In this document: positions 46,967 to 56,468 of the stretch, piece by piece
Numbering within the stretch: position 1 is the stretch's first letter
Layout: the number at the start of each line of letters is the position of its first letter
Made by a program: the position numbers and the translations under genes
Assembly: GCF_001665575.1 (NCBI RefSeq)
Contig: NZ_LZSU01000022.1
Coordinates: 1-64,000, forward strand
Direction of reading: 5' to 3'
DNA: 64,000 nt
Source: Mycobacterium sp. 852013-51886_SCH5428379
GTDB lineage: Bacteria; Actinomycetota; Actinomycetes; Mycobacteriales; Mycobacteriaceae
Notes under the pieces: model-generated
Seen by the model: only the letters and a program-made list of their open reading frames with translations
The model's database searches: none
Told to the model about the DNA's origin: nothing

Positions 46967-48282
46967 GGCGCGCCCACCTCCTGTCCTGCCATCAGGGTCG
47001 AGGCGTGCGGGTCGAACGGACACCCGTCACCGAGATGGGCGAGGTATTCGTCGCGGAAGAATCTGATCGACGAGATGATCGGACTGGCGGCACCGTCTCC
47101 CAACGCGCAGAACGACTTTCCGAGGATTGTGTCGGAGATGTCGAGCAAATTGCCGACGTCGGCCTCGGTGGCGTCACCGCGTTCGAGGCGCGCGTAGATC
47201 TGCGCGAGCCAGTACGTTCCTTCGCGGCAGGGGGTGCATTTGCCGCACGATTCGTGGGCGTAGAACTGCGTCCACCGGCGTACGGCGCGCACCACGCAGG
47301 TGGTCTCGTCGAAGATCTGCAGCGCCTTGGTGCCGAGCATCGACCCCACCGAAGCCATCCCCTCGTAATCCAGTGGCACGTCGAGGTGTTCGCCGGTCAG
47401 CAGCGGCGTCGACGACCCGCCGGGCGTCCAGAATTTCAGCTCGTGACCGGCACGGACCCCGCCGGCGTACTCCAGCAGTTCGCGCAGCGTGATGCCCAGC
47501 GGGGCCTCGTACTGCCCCGGGCGGGTGACGTGACCGGACAGCGAATACAGCGTGAAGCCAGGCGACTTCTCGGACCCCATCGACCGGAACCAGTCGATTC
47601 CGTTGAGCAGAATCGGCGGCACACTCGCGATCGATTCGACGTTGTTGACCACCGTCGGGCAGGCGTACAGACCGGCGACGGCGGGAAACGGTGGACGCAA
47701 CCGCGGCTGACCGCGACGTCCTTCCAGCGAATCCAGCAGCGCCGTCTCCTCACCGCAGATATAGGCCCCGGCGCCGGCGTGCACGATCAGGTCGAGGTCG
47801 AAACCGGAGCCGAGGATGTCGGTTCCGAGATAGCCGGCGTCGTAGGCTTCGGCGACTGCAGCCTGCAGGCGTCGCAGCACCGGCACGACCTCACCGCGGA
47901 CGTAGATGAACGCATGATGGGCGCGGATCGCGTACGCGGCGATGATCGCGCCCTCCACCAGGAAGTGCGGTGTGGTCATCATCAGTGGGATGTCTTTGCA
48001 CGTCCCGGGTTCGGACTCGTCGGCGTTGACGACGAGGTAGTGCGGCTTCGCGCCGGCCCCGTCCTCACCTTGCGGGATGAACGACCACTTCGTCCCCGTC
48101 GGAAATCCTGCCCCACCGCGACCGCGCAGGCCCGAATCCTTGACGGTGGCGATGACGTCGTCCGGGGTTGTGCTGAGGGCCTTCTCCAGTGCGCGGTATC
48201 CGTCGTGGCGCCGATACGTCTGCAGCGTCCACGGTTCCGGCTCGTCCCAGAATCGGCTGAGCACCGGGGTCAGCGCGGTCAC
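46963..48282 (-). CDS. nuoF: NADH-quinone oxidoreductase subunit F
   Basis: A 439-residue subunit that binds NADH, FMN and cluster N3. The FMN/NADH glycine-rich loop is [16 protein letters not shown] (51-66). The second motif is [19 protein letters not shown], and the N3 ligands are in [12 protein letters not shown] near residue 346. It is the entry point for electrons from NADH. The GTG at 48282 overlaps the nuoE stop. Confidence 0.96.
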   Translation of the reverse strand: MTALTPVLSRFWDEPEPWTLQTYRRHDGYRALEKALSTTPDDVIATVKDSGLRGRGGAGFPTGTKWSFIPQGEDGAGAKPHYLVVNADESEPGTCKDIPLMMTTPHFLVEGAIIAAYAIRAHHAFIYVRGEVVPVLRRLQAAVAEAYDAGYLGTDILGSGFDLDLIVHAGAGAYICGEETALLDSLEGRRGQPRLRPPFPAVAGLYACPTVVNNVESIASVPPILLNGIDWFRSMGSEKSPGFTLYSLSGHVTRPGQYEAPLGITLRELLEYAGGVRAGHELKFWTPGGSSTPLLTGEHLDVPLDYEGMASVGSMLGTKALQIFDETTCVVRAVRRWTQFYAHESCGKCTPCREGTYWLAQIYARLERGDATEADVGNLLDISDTILGKSFCALGDGAASPIISSIRFFRDEYLAHLGDGCPFDPHASTLMAGQEVGAP

Positions 48283-49145
48283 GGCGCCGATCCGTTCACG
48301 GGTTTGTTCGGCACGTCCTCGGTGGGAGCGGGCGCGGGTTCGTCCCTGGTGGAGTCGGCCGCCTCGGTGAGGTCCGGATCCGGTTGTGTGCCCTCACCTT
48401 CGGTCTGCGCGGGATCGGGTGCGGACATACCGTTGGCCCGTGCCACCCGCAGACCCGCCAGTGTCGCGTCACCCGTGCCGCCGGGGTTGGTGGCCGTGCG
48501 CCGATCGGCCAGTCCGGCGAGTGTGCGCGCGGTGTCGCGGAACGTGCACAGCGGTGCGCCTCGGGTGGGCGTGGTCGGCGTACCCGCGCGCAGCGAGTCG
48601 ACGAGATCCCGTGCTGACGAGGGAGTCTGGTTGTCGAAGAATTCCCAGTTCACCATCACCACCGGGGCGTAGTCGCACGCGGCGTTGCATTCGATGTGCT
48701 CGAGAGTGATCGCGGCCTGTCCGTCGGCGGGGTCGGTGGTCTGTCCGGCCGACACACCGAGGTGGTCTTCCAGGGCGTCGAGGATCTCGTCGCCGCCCAT
48801 GATCGCGCAGAGGGTGTTGGTGCAGACCCCGACCAGGTAGTCGCCGGTCGGCGTGCGCCGGTACATCGAGTAGAACGTGGCGACCGCTGTCACCTCGGCG
48901 TCGGTCAACCCGAGTCTTCTGGCGCAGAACGCGATTCCGGCCGACGTGAGGCAGCCGTCCTCGGCCTGCACCAGGTGCAGCAGCGGCAGCAGCGCCGACC
49001 TGGCTTGCGGATAGCGCGCGACGATCTGGGCGGCGTCCTCGGCCAGGCGGGCCGCGACGTCGGGTGGGTAGGTCGTGGGTCCGCCGACCGGCGGGCCGGG
49101 CTCCTCCGGGCGCTGGCCGAGGTTCAGGAACACCGTCTCCGTCAT
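48279..49145 (-). CDS. nuoE: NADH-quinone oxidoreductase subunit E with long C-terminal extension
   Basis: A 288-residue subunit with cluster N1a bound by Cys108, Cys113, Cys153 and Cys157 (GVCTNTLCAIMGG, ECNAACDYAP). The NuoE core ends near residue 190. About 100 further residues follow, of which the last 55 are acidic and Pro/Thr-rich (AQTEGEGTQPDPDLTEAAD). E. coli NuoE has 166 residues. The ATG at 49145 overlaps the stop of the repeated minigene (ATGA), not that of nuoD. Confidence 0.93.
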   Translation of the reverse strand: MTETVFLNLGQRPEEPGPPVGGPTTYPPDVAARLAEDAAQIVARYPQARSALLPLLHLVQAEDGCLTSAGIAFCARRLGLTDAEVTAVATFYSMYRRTPTGDYLVGVCTNTLCAIMGGDEILDALEDHLGVSAGQTTDPADGQAAITLEHIECNAACDYAPVVMVNWEFFDNQTPSSARDLVDSLRAGTPTTPTRGAPLCTFRDTARTLAGLADRRTATNPGGTGDATLAGLRVARANGMSAPDPAQTEGEGTQPDPDLTEAADSTRDEPAPAPTEDVPNKPVNGSAP

Positions 49146-49174
49146 GATTGTTTCTTCTTCGCGCAAGCGCTCAT
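49142..49174 (-). CDS. 33-nt repeated minigene between nuoD and nuoE ([10 protein letters not shown])
   Basis: Ten codons plus stop. The ATG overlaps the nuoD stop (TGATG at 49174) and the TGA overlaps the nuoE ATG (ATGA at 49142-49145), so the three reading frames form an unbroken relay. The first seven codons are identical to those of the nuoK/nuoL copy and differ from the 60.4-kb copies by one base (TGC for CGC). Only the last three sense codons vary between sites. Confidence 0.55.
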   Translation of the reverse strand: MSACAKKKQS

Positions 49175-50514
49175 CAGCGATCCACCCCGCCCATGACCGG
49201 GTCGATCGACGCCACCGCCGAGATGGCGTCGGCGACCATCCCGCCCTCGCACATCGCCGCCACCGCCTGCAAATTCGTGAAGGACGGGTCGCGGTAGTGG
49301 ACGCGGTAGGGCCGCGTCCCGCCGTCAGAGACCATGTGCACCCCCAGTTCGCCGCGCGGCGACTCGACAGCGGTGTACACCTGCCCGGCCGGCACCCGGA
49401 TGCCCTCGGTCACCAGCTTGAAGTGATGGATCAGCCCCTCCATCGAATGCCCCATGATGCGGGCGATGTGAGCAGGAGAATTACCCAGACCGTCGGGGCC
49501 CAGCTCGAGATCGGCCGGCCAGGCCAACTTCTTGTCCTCGATCATCACCGGGCCGGGGGCGAGCCGGTCCACACACTGTTCCACGATCTTGAGCGACTCG
49601 CGCATCTCCTTGACCCGGATGAGGTAGCGGCCGTAGGCATCACAGCCGTCATCGGTAATCACGTCGAATTCATAATTCTCGTAACCGCAGTACGGTTGCG
49701 CTCGGCGCAGATCGTGCGGCAGTCCGGTCGAGCGCAGCACCGGCCCGGTGATGCCGAGAGCCATGCAGCCGGCCAGGTCGAGGTAGCCGATTCCCTGCGT
49801 GCGGGCCTTCCAGATGTAGTTCTCGTTGAGCAGATTCTCCAGATCGCGCAGTCGGCCGGGCAACAGCGCGAGCAGTTCGCGAAGGCGCTGTTCGGCGCCG
49901 TCGGGGAGGTCGGCGGCCAGCCCACCGGGCCTGATGTACGCGTGGTTCATCCGCAGTCCGGTGATCATCTCGAACACCGACAGGATCTCTTCACGTTCCC
50001 GGAAGCCGTAGAACATCGCGCTCATCGCCCCGAGTTCCATGCCGCCGGTCGCCAGCGCGACCAGGTGCGAGGAGATGCGATTGAGCTCCATCAGCATCAC
50101 GCGGATCACGTTGGCGCGCTCAGGGATGGCGTCGGTGACACCGAGCAGTTTCTCGACGCCCAGGCAGTAGGCGGTCTCGTTGAAGAACGGGGACAGATAG
50201 TCCATCCGGGTGACGAAGGTGACGCCTTGCGTCCAGTTCCGGTACTCCAGGTTCTTCTCGATGCCCGTGTGTAGATAGCCGATACCGCAACGAGCTTCGG
50301 TGATCGTTTCGCCTTCGATCTCGAGGATCAACCGCAGCACCCCGTGCGTGGAGGGGTGCTGCGGCCCCATGTTGACGACGATGCGTTCACCGGCCTGTGC
50401 CTGTTCGGCGGCGGCCACGACCTGCTCCCAGTCCTCACCGCCGACGACGATCACGGTCTCCGTGCCGTTGCGCGCGTCACCGCCCGCTACCGGCGGGTTG
50501 GGGGGAGCGTTCAT
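49174..50514 (-). CDS. nuoD: NADH-quinone oxidoreductase subunit D
   Basis: A 446-residue 49-kDa-type subunit of the quinone site. Motifs are [35 protein letters not shown] and the late [17 protein letters not shown]. The N-terminal 45 residues are a variable leader. The ATG at 50514 overlaps the nuoC stop (TGATG). The stop overlaps the minigene. Confidence 0.96.
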   Translation of the reverse strand: MNAPPNPPVAGGDARNGTETVIVVGGEDWEQVVAAAEQAQAGERIVVNMGPQHPSTHGVLRLILEIEGETITEARCGIGYLHTGIEKNLEYRNWTQGVTFVTRMDYLSPFFNETAYCLGVEKLLGVTDAIPERANVIRVMLMELNRISSHLVALATGGMELGAMSAMFYGFREREEILSVFEMITGLRMNHAYIRPGGLAADLPDGAEQRLRELLALLPGRLRDLENLLNENYIWKARTQGIGYLDLAGCMALGITGPVLRSTGLPHDLRRAQPYCGYENYEFDVITDDGCDAYGRYLIRVKEMRESLKIVEQCVDRLAPGPVMIEDKKLAWPADLELGPDGLGNSPAHIARIMGHSMEGLIHHFKLVTEGIRVPAGQVYTAVESPRGELGVHMVSDGGTRPYRVHYRDPSFTNLQAVAAMCEGGMVADAISAVASIDPVMGGVDR

Positions 50515-51221
50515 CAGTTGTATGCCCTCCGCTCGTCGGGCGGCGGTATGCGGGCACCGTGGTACTCGACCGGGATGCCGCCCAGCGGGTAGTCCTTGCG
50601 CTGCGGGTGCCCGATCCAGTCGTCGGGCATCTCGATGCGGGTGAGCGACGGGTGGCCGTCGAAGACGATGCCGAAGAAGTCGTAGGTCTCCCGCTCATGC
50701 CAGTCGGTGGTCGGATACACCGCGAACAGCGACGGGATGTGCGGATCCTCGTCCGGTGCAGTCACTTCCAGCTGGAGTCGTCGGTTGTGCGTGATCGACA
50801 TCAGCGGGTAGACCGCGTGCAGTTCCCGCCCCGCGTCGCCGGGATAGTGCACGCCGCTGACTCCCAGACACAGCTCGAATCGCAGTGCCGCGTCGTCGCG
50901 CAATGCCTGGGCGACGGTGGGTAGCTGGGCCCGGGCGATCTCCAGGGTCAGTTGGTCGCGGTAGACGACGACGCGCTCGACGGACGCGTCGTAGCCGTCG
51001 CGGCCCAGTGCGGCGGCCAGGGCGTCGACGACCGCGTCGAAGTAGCCGCCGTAGGGCCGCGGTGAACCGCCGGGCAGAGCGACCGGTCGGATCAGACCGC
51101 CGTAACCCGAGGTGTCACCAGAGCCCCTGGTGCCGAACATCCCTCGGCGCACGCCGATGATCTCCGGGTCGTGCGCGCGCGGGTCGGTGACGCTGCGGGT
51201 GACGTCGCTGCCCTCCGTCAC
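50514..51221 (-). CDS. nuoC: NADH-quinone oxidoreductase subunit C
   Basis: A 235-residue 30-kDa-type subunit. The family signature is [22 protein letters not shown], followed by [21 protein letters not shown]. NuoC and NuoD are separate genes here, unlike the fused E. coli protein. The GTG at 51221 overlaps the nuoB stop. Confidence 0.95.
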   Translation of the reverse strand: MTEGSDVTRSVTDPRAHDPEIIGVRRGMFGTRGSGDTSGYGGLIRPVALPGGSPRPYGGYFDAVVDALAAALGRDGYDASVERVVVYRDQLTLEIARAQLPTVAQALRDDAALRFELCLGVSGVHYPGDAGRELHAVYPLMSITHNRRLQLEVTAPDEDPHIPSLFAVYPTTDWHERETYDFFGIVFDGHPSLTRIEMPDDWIGHPQRKDYPLGGIPVEYHGARIPPPDERRAYN

Positions 51222-51772
51222 CGCAGCAGACCCTTCAGCTCAATCGTGGACGGTACCGCCAGCGCCGCCTGTTCGGCTTCCCGGACGGCCTCGTCGCGGT
51301 TGACGCCCAAGGGCATCTGCTGAATCTTCTCGTGCAACTTGATGATTGCGTGGAGCAGCATCTCCGGCCGCGGCGGGCAGCCGGGCAGGTAGATGTCCAC
51401 CGGGACGACGTGATCGACGCCCTGCACGATCGCGTAGTTGTTGAACATGCCGCCCGAGGAGGCGCACACCCCCATGGCGAGCACCCATTTCGGTTCGGCC
51501 ATCTGGTCGTAGATCTGCCGCAGCACCGGTGCCATCTTCTGGCTCACGCGGCCGGCGACGATCATCAGATCAGCCTGGCGTGGTGTCGCCGAGAAGCGCT
51601 CCATACCGAATCGGGAGATGTCGAACCGCGGTCCGGCGGTGGACATCATCTCTATCGCGCAGCAGGCCAACCCGAACGTAGCCGGCCACAGCGAACCGGC
51701 GCGGACGTAGCCCGCGACCTTCTCGACCGTCGACAGCAGGATGCCGCCCGGCAGGCGTTCCTCTAGTCCCAA
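51218..51772 (-). CDS. nuoB: NADH-quinone oxidoreductase subunit B
   Basis: A 184-residue subunit that carries cluster N2, the last before quinone. Ligands are the tandem Cys37-Cys38 (GLACCAIEM), Cys103 (GVCASSGG) and Cys132 (LPGCPPRP). The start is a TTG at 51772 that overlaps the nuoA stop by 10 bp. It yields [20 protein letters not shown], the N-terminus known for mycobacterial NuoB, and the known length of 184 residues. Confidence 0.95.
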   Translation of the reverse strand: MGLEERLPGGILLSTVEKVAGYVRAGSLWPATFGLACCAIEMMSTAGPRFDISRFGMERFSATPRQADLMIVAGRVSQKMAPVLRQIYDQMAEPKWVLAMGVCASSGGMFNNYAIVQGVDHVVPVDIYLPGCPPRPEMLLHAIIKLHEKIQQMPLGVNRDEAVREAEQAALAVPSTIELKGLLR

Positions 51773-52137
51773 TTGAGCCCTCCCCGGCGCCACACGTAGG
51801 CGTAGGCCACGAACACGGTGAGCATGAACAGCAGCATCTCGACCAGGGCGAACAGCCCCAGGCTGTCGAAGGCGACCGCCCACGGATAGAGGAACACGAT
51901 CTCGATGTCGAAGACGATGAACAGCATCGCCGTCAGGTAGTACTTGATCGGGAACCGCTGACCGGTCGCATGGGCGTTGGCCCCCGTCGGTGACAGCGGT
52001 TCGATGCCGCATTCGTAGGCCTCGAGTTTGGCGCGGTTGAAGCGGGTCGGCCCGATCACGCCGGCGATCACGACCGACACCACCGCGAACACCGCCGCGA
52101 TGGCGCCGAGTACCAGGATCGGCGTGTACAGGTCCAT
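51763..52137 (-). CDS. nuoA: NADH-quinone oxidoreductase subunit A
   Basis: A 124-residue membrane subunit with three helices and the conserved [15 protein letters not shown] loop and [13 protein letters not shown] helix. It is the first gene of the operon. The ATG at 52137 begins [16 protein letters not shown], the usual N-terminus. GGGAGCG precedes it at a rather long distance. Confidence 0.95.
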   Translation of the reverse strand: MDLYTPILVLGAIAAVFAVVSVVIAGVIGPTRFNRAKLEAYECGIEPLSPTGANAHATGQRFPIKYYLTAMLFIVFDIEIVFLYPWAVAFDSLGLFALVEMLLFMLTVFVAYAYVWRRGGLNWD

Positions 52138-52217
52138 ACCGGCCAACGCTCCCTCGGGCTGTCGATGTGAGCTGCCACACAGCCTAACCATGTTTGCGAT
52201 CTACGCCACACTTTTGA

Positions 52218-52223
52218 TTAGTA
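52218..52223 (-). promoter_or_regulatory. candidate -10 of the nuo operon
   Basis: The 167-bp gap between nuoA and the receiver-like gene (52138-52304) is GC-rich except for an AT-rich patch at about 52210-52240. On the minus strand that patch contains TACTAA (52218-52223), a fair SigA -10. Transcription from it would leave a leader of about 75 nt before nuoA. No good -35 is seen. The rest of the gap shows nothing further. Confidence 0.35.
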
Positions 52224-52304
52224 TCGTTCACCAATGTGACGCGCCGCGGCGGCGCGGCCCCGCATGCGTCAATGGCGCAGCGCGACAGATGGTTTCAGGT
52301 TCTG

Positions 52305-52706
52305 CTACTGGGCGGAGAGCCGTAGCAGCGGCACGACCGCATCCCCGAGGCGGATCGGGTCGATCGGGTGCGGGACGGCAGCTTCGGCGCGCGACCAGGT
52401 GGCCAGCCAGGCGTCGTCCGGCCTGCCGGTCAGCACCAGGATCGGCGGTGCGTCGTCGATCTCGTCCTTGACCTGTTTCGCCACACCCATACCGCCTGCC
52501 GGGGCGGCTTCGCCGTCGAGGATCGCCAGATCGAAACCGCCTGCGTCAAGCTGTTTGATCACCATCGGTGCGGTTGCCACGTCCAGGTACTCGAGCTCGG
52601 GCAACTCCGGGTGGACCCGCCTGCCCAGCGCCAACCGCACCGCCTCCCGCGTCTGCGGGTTGTCGCTGTAGACGAGGATCCGCAGCGCACGGGGCGGAGC
52701 TGACAT
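52305..52706 (-). CDS. receiver-domain-like protein upstream of nuo (Rv3143-like)
   Basis: A 133-residue stand-alone receiver fold with no output domain. The acidic pocket reads ILVYSDN, the phospho-acceptor Asp is in LAILDGEA, and the Thr is in ILVLTGRPDD. The place of the conserved Lys is taken by AAVPHPIDP, which has no Lys. Rv3143 of M. tuberculosis lies just upstream of nuo and has the same features. It may signal without phosphorylation or act on complex I. Same strand as nuo, 167 bp upstream. Confidence 0.87.
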   Translation of the reverse strand: MSAPPRALRILVYSDNPQTREAVRLALGRRVHPELPELEYLDVATAPMVIKQLDAGGFDLAILDGEAAPAGGMGVAKQVKDEIDDAPPILVLTGRPDDAWLATWSRAEAAVPHPIDPIRLGDAVVPLLRLSAQ

Positions 52707-52771
52707 GCCCGAATGCTAGCGGCTGCGCCCGCCGCGCCGGAGGACTCCGGCGATATGACTGTTGCGCTGTC

Positions 52772-53173
52772 CTACTCGGGCGTGTCGCTCAGCAGTGGGG
52801 CCATGTCGGCGGGGTCGAAGTACTCGTCGATGCGGGTGATCAGGCCGTCGTCGCCGACGATGATCACGATGCACACCCGCAACGCGATGGCGTTCCCGTT
52901 CGTGCCCACGGCGTGCAGGACATGCTGCTGGACGAAGCCGCCGCCGAACATGCGACGGTCGAGAATCTCATAGCGTCGTTGCGCGGTGCTGCCGATGAAC
53001 CAGTCGATCACGCGCAACGCCCGGGCCCGTTCATTGTCCCGCCGGTCGCCGGAATGCCAGACCAGCACGTCGTCGGCCCACATCGCGGCGACCGCAGTGG
53101 CGTCGCCGCGCTCGATGGCGCCGAAGAGCCGATCGGCCACCTCGTTCACGGTGTCACGCGACGGCTCGACCAT
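52772..53173 (-). CDS. NTF2-like / SnoaL-type protein
   Basis: A 133-residue protein of the nuclear-transport-factor-2 fold (VADRLFGAIERGDATAVAAMWADDVLVWHSG, later VIIVGDDGLITRIDEYFD). Members include limonene-epoxide hydrolases, isomerases and non-enzymatic binding proteins. No clear catalytic dyad can be assigned. The ATG at 53173 gives the normal start. It is divergent from the methyltransferase gene at 53227. Confidence 0.75.
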   Translation of the reverse strand: MVEPSRDTVNEVADRLFGAIERGDATAVAAMWADDVLVWHSGDRRDNERARALRVIDWFIGSTAQRRYEILDRRMFGGGFVQQHVLHAVGTNGNAIALRVCIVIIVGDDGLITRIDEYFDPADMAPLLSDTPE

Positions 53174-53226
53174 GTGGATTCCTTTCCGCTTGACCTGAAG
53201 TCCAGTTGAGGGATGACACTGCCGAC

Positions 53227-53874
53227 ATGCCTGAGACCCCGCCTTCCAGATCCACACCTCCCAAGACCCTGTTCGACGATGCCTACGCCGGTGGTGCCGC
53301 GCCCTGGGTGATCGGCGAGCCGCAACGGGCGATCGTCGAACTCGAACGCCGCGGCGCCATCGGCGGCGCGGTTCTCGACGCCGGTTGTGGCGCCGGGGAA
53401 CACACCATCCTGCTCGCCGGCCTCGGCTACGACGTGCTGGGCATCGACTTCTCCGCCCGAGCGGTCGAACTGGCCAGGGGCAACGCTGCCGCCCGCGGGG
53501 TGAGCGCCCGTTTCGAAGTCGCCGACGCCACCCGCCTGGACGGCGGCCCGCGGTTCGACACAGTGCTCGACAGCGCGTTGTTCCACGTCTTCGACGACGT
53601 CGACCGGCGGCGCTACGTCGACAGCCTGGCCACGGTGTGCCGTCCCGGCGCCGTGCTGCACATCCTGGCGCTGTCCGACGCCGGACGCGGATTCGGACCG
53701 CAGGTCAGCGAGGCCGATATCCGTACCGCGTTCACCGAGGGCTGGCGGGTCGAAGCGGTCGACACCGCCACCTACCCCGGCGTGGTCGGCCCCGCCCACG
53801 CCGATGCGCTGGGGCTGCCGGTCGGTGAGCGCATCGACGAGCCCGCGTGGCTGGCCCGCGTTCGGCGCAGCTGA
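53227..53874 (+). CDS. class I SAM-dependent methyltransferase
   Basis: A 215-residue methyltransferase. The SAM motif is AVLDAGCGAGEHTILLA. The acidic residue ending strand 2 is in VLGIDFSARAVELA, and ADATRLD follows. The ATG at 53227 gives a short leader before TLFDDAYAGGAAPW. A TTG at 53206 would add seven residues. Substrate unknown. It converges on the small gene at 53886 with an 11-bp gap. Confidence 0.84.
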   Translation: MPETPPSRSTPPKTLFDDAYAGGAAPWVIGEPQRAIVELERRGAIGGAVLDAGCGAGEHTILLAGLGYDVLGIDFSARAVELARGNAAARGVSARFEVADATRLDGGPRFDTVLDSALFHVFDDVDRRRYVDSLATVCRPGAVLHILALSDAGRGFGPQVSEADIRTAFTEGWRVEAVDTATYPGVVGPAHADALGLPVGERIDEPAWLARVRRS

Positions 53875-53885
53875 GCCCACCGCGC

Positions 53886-54236
53886 TCACTTCGACCTGTC
53901 ATAGCCCGGATGTGCCACGCCGAGCCGGTGTCGGACCACCGCCCTCAACGCCGGAAGCAACTCTGCGTCGCGATCGTCGAGCTCGCCCGCGCGGATCGCC
54001 GCCGCCAGCTGCATCTCGTCGTCGAACCCGAGGGAGGTCAGCGCCGCGACGGCGTCGGGGGACGCGGCGTCGTGGAGTTCGCGTTCCACGGTGCGCAACA
54101 CGTTGGCCGCGACCCGGGCGTGAAAGTTCACCTGACCCTCCGTCGCGCCCCGGACGTCGACGTCGAGGAAATCGGCGACCGCCGCGACGAGTTCGGCCGC
54201 CGTGGGCCTGCCGTACAGCCAGTCCGGTCCGCTCAT
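53886..54236 (-). CDS. small helical protein, DUF6285-like
   Basis: A 116-residue, mostly helical protein (GRPTAAELVAAVADFLDVDV and ARVAANVLRTVERELHDAA). Genes of this type commonly follow an APH-family phosphotransferase gene in actinobacteria and proteobacteria, as here; it could be an accessory subunit. The ATG at 54236 overlaps the stop of that gene (ATGA). It is the last gene of the operon that begins at 61556. Confidence 0.7.
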   Translation of the reverse strand: MSGPDWLYGRPTAAELVAAVADFLDVDVRGATEGQVNFHARVAANVLRTVERELHDAASPDAVAALTSLGFDDEMQLAAAIRAGELDDRDAELLPALRAVVRHRLGVAHPGYDRSK

Positions 54237-55201
54237 CGTGGACCCCCTCCCTCCAGGAGGTCGAGCAGATCCCACTCCGTCTCACAGACCCGTCGTCCGA
54301 TCGCGGCGAGTTCGACCGACGGATGCTGGCCGCTCAGGTGCCGCTCCGCCTGATAACGACAGATGACACCCCAGCGCAGCGTCGCCACGACGAGCCACCA
54401 CCGGAAGGCCGACCGGTCGACGGCGCGGCCGGCCGCTGCCTCGTAGGCGCGCAGGAAGTCTTCGACGCTGCCGAGCCCACCGGCACCCATGGCCTCGGGC
54501 GCCCCGAAGCGCCAGGCCCGGATGCAGAACCAGGCGAGGTCCTCGTAGAACTCGCCGACGTGGACGAGCTCCCAGTCCAGGACGGCGGCCAGGCCTCGAT
54601 CGTCGACGATCAGATTGCCCATCCGGAAGTCGCCGTGCACGAGCACGCGTGGCGACGGGTCCGGACGGTGGGCGGCGAGCCAGCGGAACGCCCACTCGAA
54701 GGTGGCGGTGGTGTCGTTCATCCCGTCGAGCTGGCCGTGCCACTCGGTGAGCTGATCGGATTCGCTGAGCCCGATGCCGACCGGGTCCGCGCGGTGGATC
54801 GCGGCCAGTGCCTGCGCGCACTGCGTCAGCAGCCGGGTGCTGCCGGCGTCGTCGAGACTGCGGTAGATGCGGCGGACGATCGTCTCACCGGCGATCGTCT
54901 CGCAGATCAGATACGGATTGCCCAGCGCTGCAACCGAATTGTCAGCCGTCAGGATATGGGGGACCGGGGCGCCGACGGCTGCTGCCCGCTGCTGCGCGCG
55001 GGCCTCCAGCTCCATCGACGCATGCGCTTCCTCGGGCGGCCCGGTGCGGAGGATGAGTGCCGTGCGGGTGGCGCCGGCATTTCCGCCGACCGCGTCGAAC
55101 GCCCACGTGGTCCGGCTGGCGCCGCCGGTCAGCTGATGCAGGTTCTCCACGGCGACCGGCCCGAGCACCGGGCGCAGCACCGTCTCCAGCTGTTCCCTCA
55201 C
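54233..55201 (-). CDS. phosphotransferase family protein (APH fold, ACAD10-like)
   Basis: A 322-residue kinase-like protein. The catalytic loop VHGDFRMGNLIVDD has the complete His-x-Asp...Asn set, and the metal segment is VLDWELVHVGEFYEDLAW. An N-terminal glycine-containing loop (LTGGASRTTWAF) fits ATP binding. Paired with an acyl-CoA dehydrogenase, it resembles the split equivalent of human ACAD10/11, which handle 4-hydroxy fatty acids through a phosphorylated intermediate. The GTG at 55201 overlaps the dehydrogenase stop. Confidence 0.86.
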   Translation of the reverse strand: MREQLETVLRPVLGPVAVENLHQLTGGASRTTWAFDAVGGNAGATRTALILRTGPPEEAHASMELEARAQQRAAAVGAPVPHILTADNSVAALGNPYLICETIAGETIVRRIYRSLDDAGSTRLLTQCAQALAAIHRADPVGIGLSESDQLTEWHGQLDGMNDTTATFEWAFRWLAAHRPDPSPRVLVHGDFRMGNLIVDDRGLAAVLDWELVHVGEFYEDLAWFCIRAWRFGAPEAMGAGGLGSVEDFLRAYEAAAGRAVDRSAFRWWLVVATLRWGVICRYQAERHLSGQHPSVELAAIGRRVCETEWDLLDLLEGGGPR

Positions 55202-56436
55202 CGGCGGCCGAATCCGAACAGCCGCTGCGCGACCCGACGGATCTGGATCTCCTCGGCGCCCTCGGTGATCCGGTAGCGGCGGTGGTGGCGGTAGATGTGT
55301 TCGAACGGTTCGTGCCGGCTGTAGCCGATACCGCCGTAGACCTGCATGGCCCGGTCGGCGGCGTCGCACACCAGCCGGTTGGCGCGGTAGTTGGCCATCG
55401 ACACCTTGTCCGAGACCTCCATGTGGTGGCTGCGGTCCAGTTCGGTGGCGGCGTAGTACACCAGCAGGCGCACCATTTGCGCTTCGGTCTGCAACTCGAC
55501 CAGTGGCCACTGCACGGCCTGGTTGACCGCGAGCGGCTTGCCGAACACGTTCCGTTCACCGGCGTAGGTCACGGCGCGGTCGATGCAGTACTGCGCGGCG
55601 CCCAGGCTGCTGGCAGCCTGCCGGATCCGGTTCTCGTGCAGGAACGTCTGGCCGACGTCGAGTCCACGGTCGACCTCGCCGAGTACGGCGTCGTCGGGCA
55701 CTCGCACATCAGTCAGCACGACCTCGCCGTGATCGGTGGGCATGTTGAACGTCCACCAGTAGTACGGCACCTCAAAACCCGGTGTGTCCGTGGGTACCAG
55801 GAAGGCCGTGATGCCGCGGGCCTGACCGGGTTCGCCGGACGTGCGCGCGAAGATCAGGTCGTGGGTGGCGCGGTGTACGCCGGTGTTCCAACGTTTGGTG
55901 CCGTTGATGACCCAGCCGTCACCGTCGCGTCGGGCCGTGGTCTCCAGCCAGGTGGCGTCCGAACCGTGGGCGGGTTCGGTCAGACCGAACGCCATCGAGC
56001 GCTGCCCGGTGAGCATCGCCTCGATCCACTCGGCCTTCTGCGCGTCGGTGCCGAACCGGTCCATCATGATGACCTGCGGGAAGTTGCCGACGATCGATGA
56101 TTCGTCCTGCAGGTCGTTGTGCAAGCCGAGACCCTTGTGCGCCAGATGTTCCCGGATCACGGCCATGTCGATGTTGGCGCCGTCGCGGCCGCCGAACCGC
56201 GACGGCAAACCGTAACGCAGCCATCCCGCCCGGTCGGCACGTCGGCGCATCTCGTCGAGCAGTTCTTCCCACGCGCGCTGCGGGATACCGCCGTTCTCCC
56301 AATCGGTGCGTGCGTACTCGCGCCGCCGGTCGAAGTACTGGATGTGTTCGCGTTCCAGCGGTTTGATCTCGGCCTCGATGAAGGCGTCCATCTCGGCGAG
56401 CGCACCCGGAAGGTGTTCTGGCAGGGTGAAATCCAC
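55198..56436 (-). CDS. acyl-CoA dehydrogenase (ACAD10/11-like)
   Basis: A 412-residue flavoprotein dehydrogenase. Features are the FAD/substrate segments MAFGLTEPAHGSDATWL and WVINGTKRWNTGVHRATHDL, and the C-terminal RYRITEGAEEIQIRRVAQRL that holds the catalytic Glu region of many ACADs. The GTG at 56436 follows a GGAGAGAG site and starts VDFTLPEHLPGALAEMD. Co-translation with the phosphotransferase suggests joint action on hydroxyacyl-CoA substrates. Confidence 0.9.
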   Translation of the reverse strand: MDFTLPEHLPGALAEMDAFIEAEIKPLEREHIQYFDRRREYARTDWENGGIPQRAWEELLDEMRRRADRAGWLRYGLPSRFGGRDGANIDMAVIREHLAHKGLGLHNDLQDESSIVGNFPQVIMMDRFGTDAQKAEWIEAMLTGQRSMAFGLTEPAHGSDATWLETTARRDGDGWVINGTKRWNTGVHRATHDLIFARTSGEPGQARGITAFLVPTDTPGFEVPYYWWTFNMPTDHGEVVLTDVRVPDDAVLGEVDRGLDVGQTFLHENRIRQAASSLGAAQYCIDRAVTYAGERNVFGKPLAVNQAVQWPLVELQTEAQMVRLLVYYAATELDRSHHMEVSDKVSMANYRANRLVCDAADRAMQVYGGIGYSRHEPFEHIYRHHRRYRITEGAEEIQIRRVAQRLFGFGRR

Positions 56437-56468
56437 GGTGATCTCTCTCCTCGAGCGTCGTAGTGCGG

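Noticed and set aside
49980..50035. GCGCTCATCGCC in nuoD as a further repeat copy
   Set aside because: Short chance match inside conserved coding sequence, without the rest of the element.
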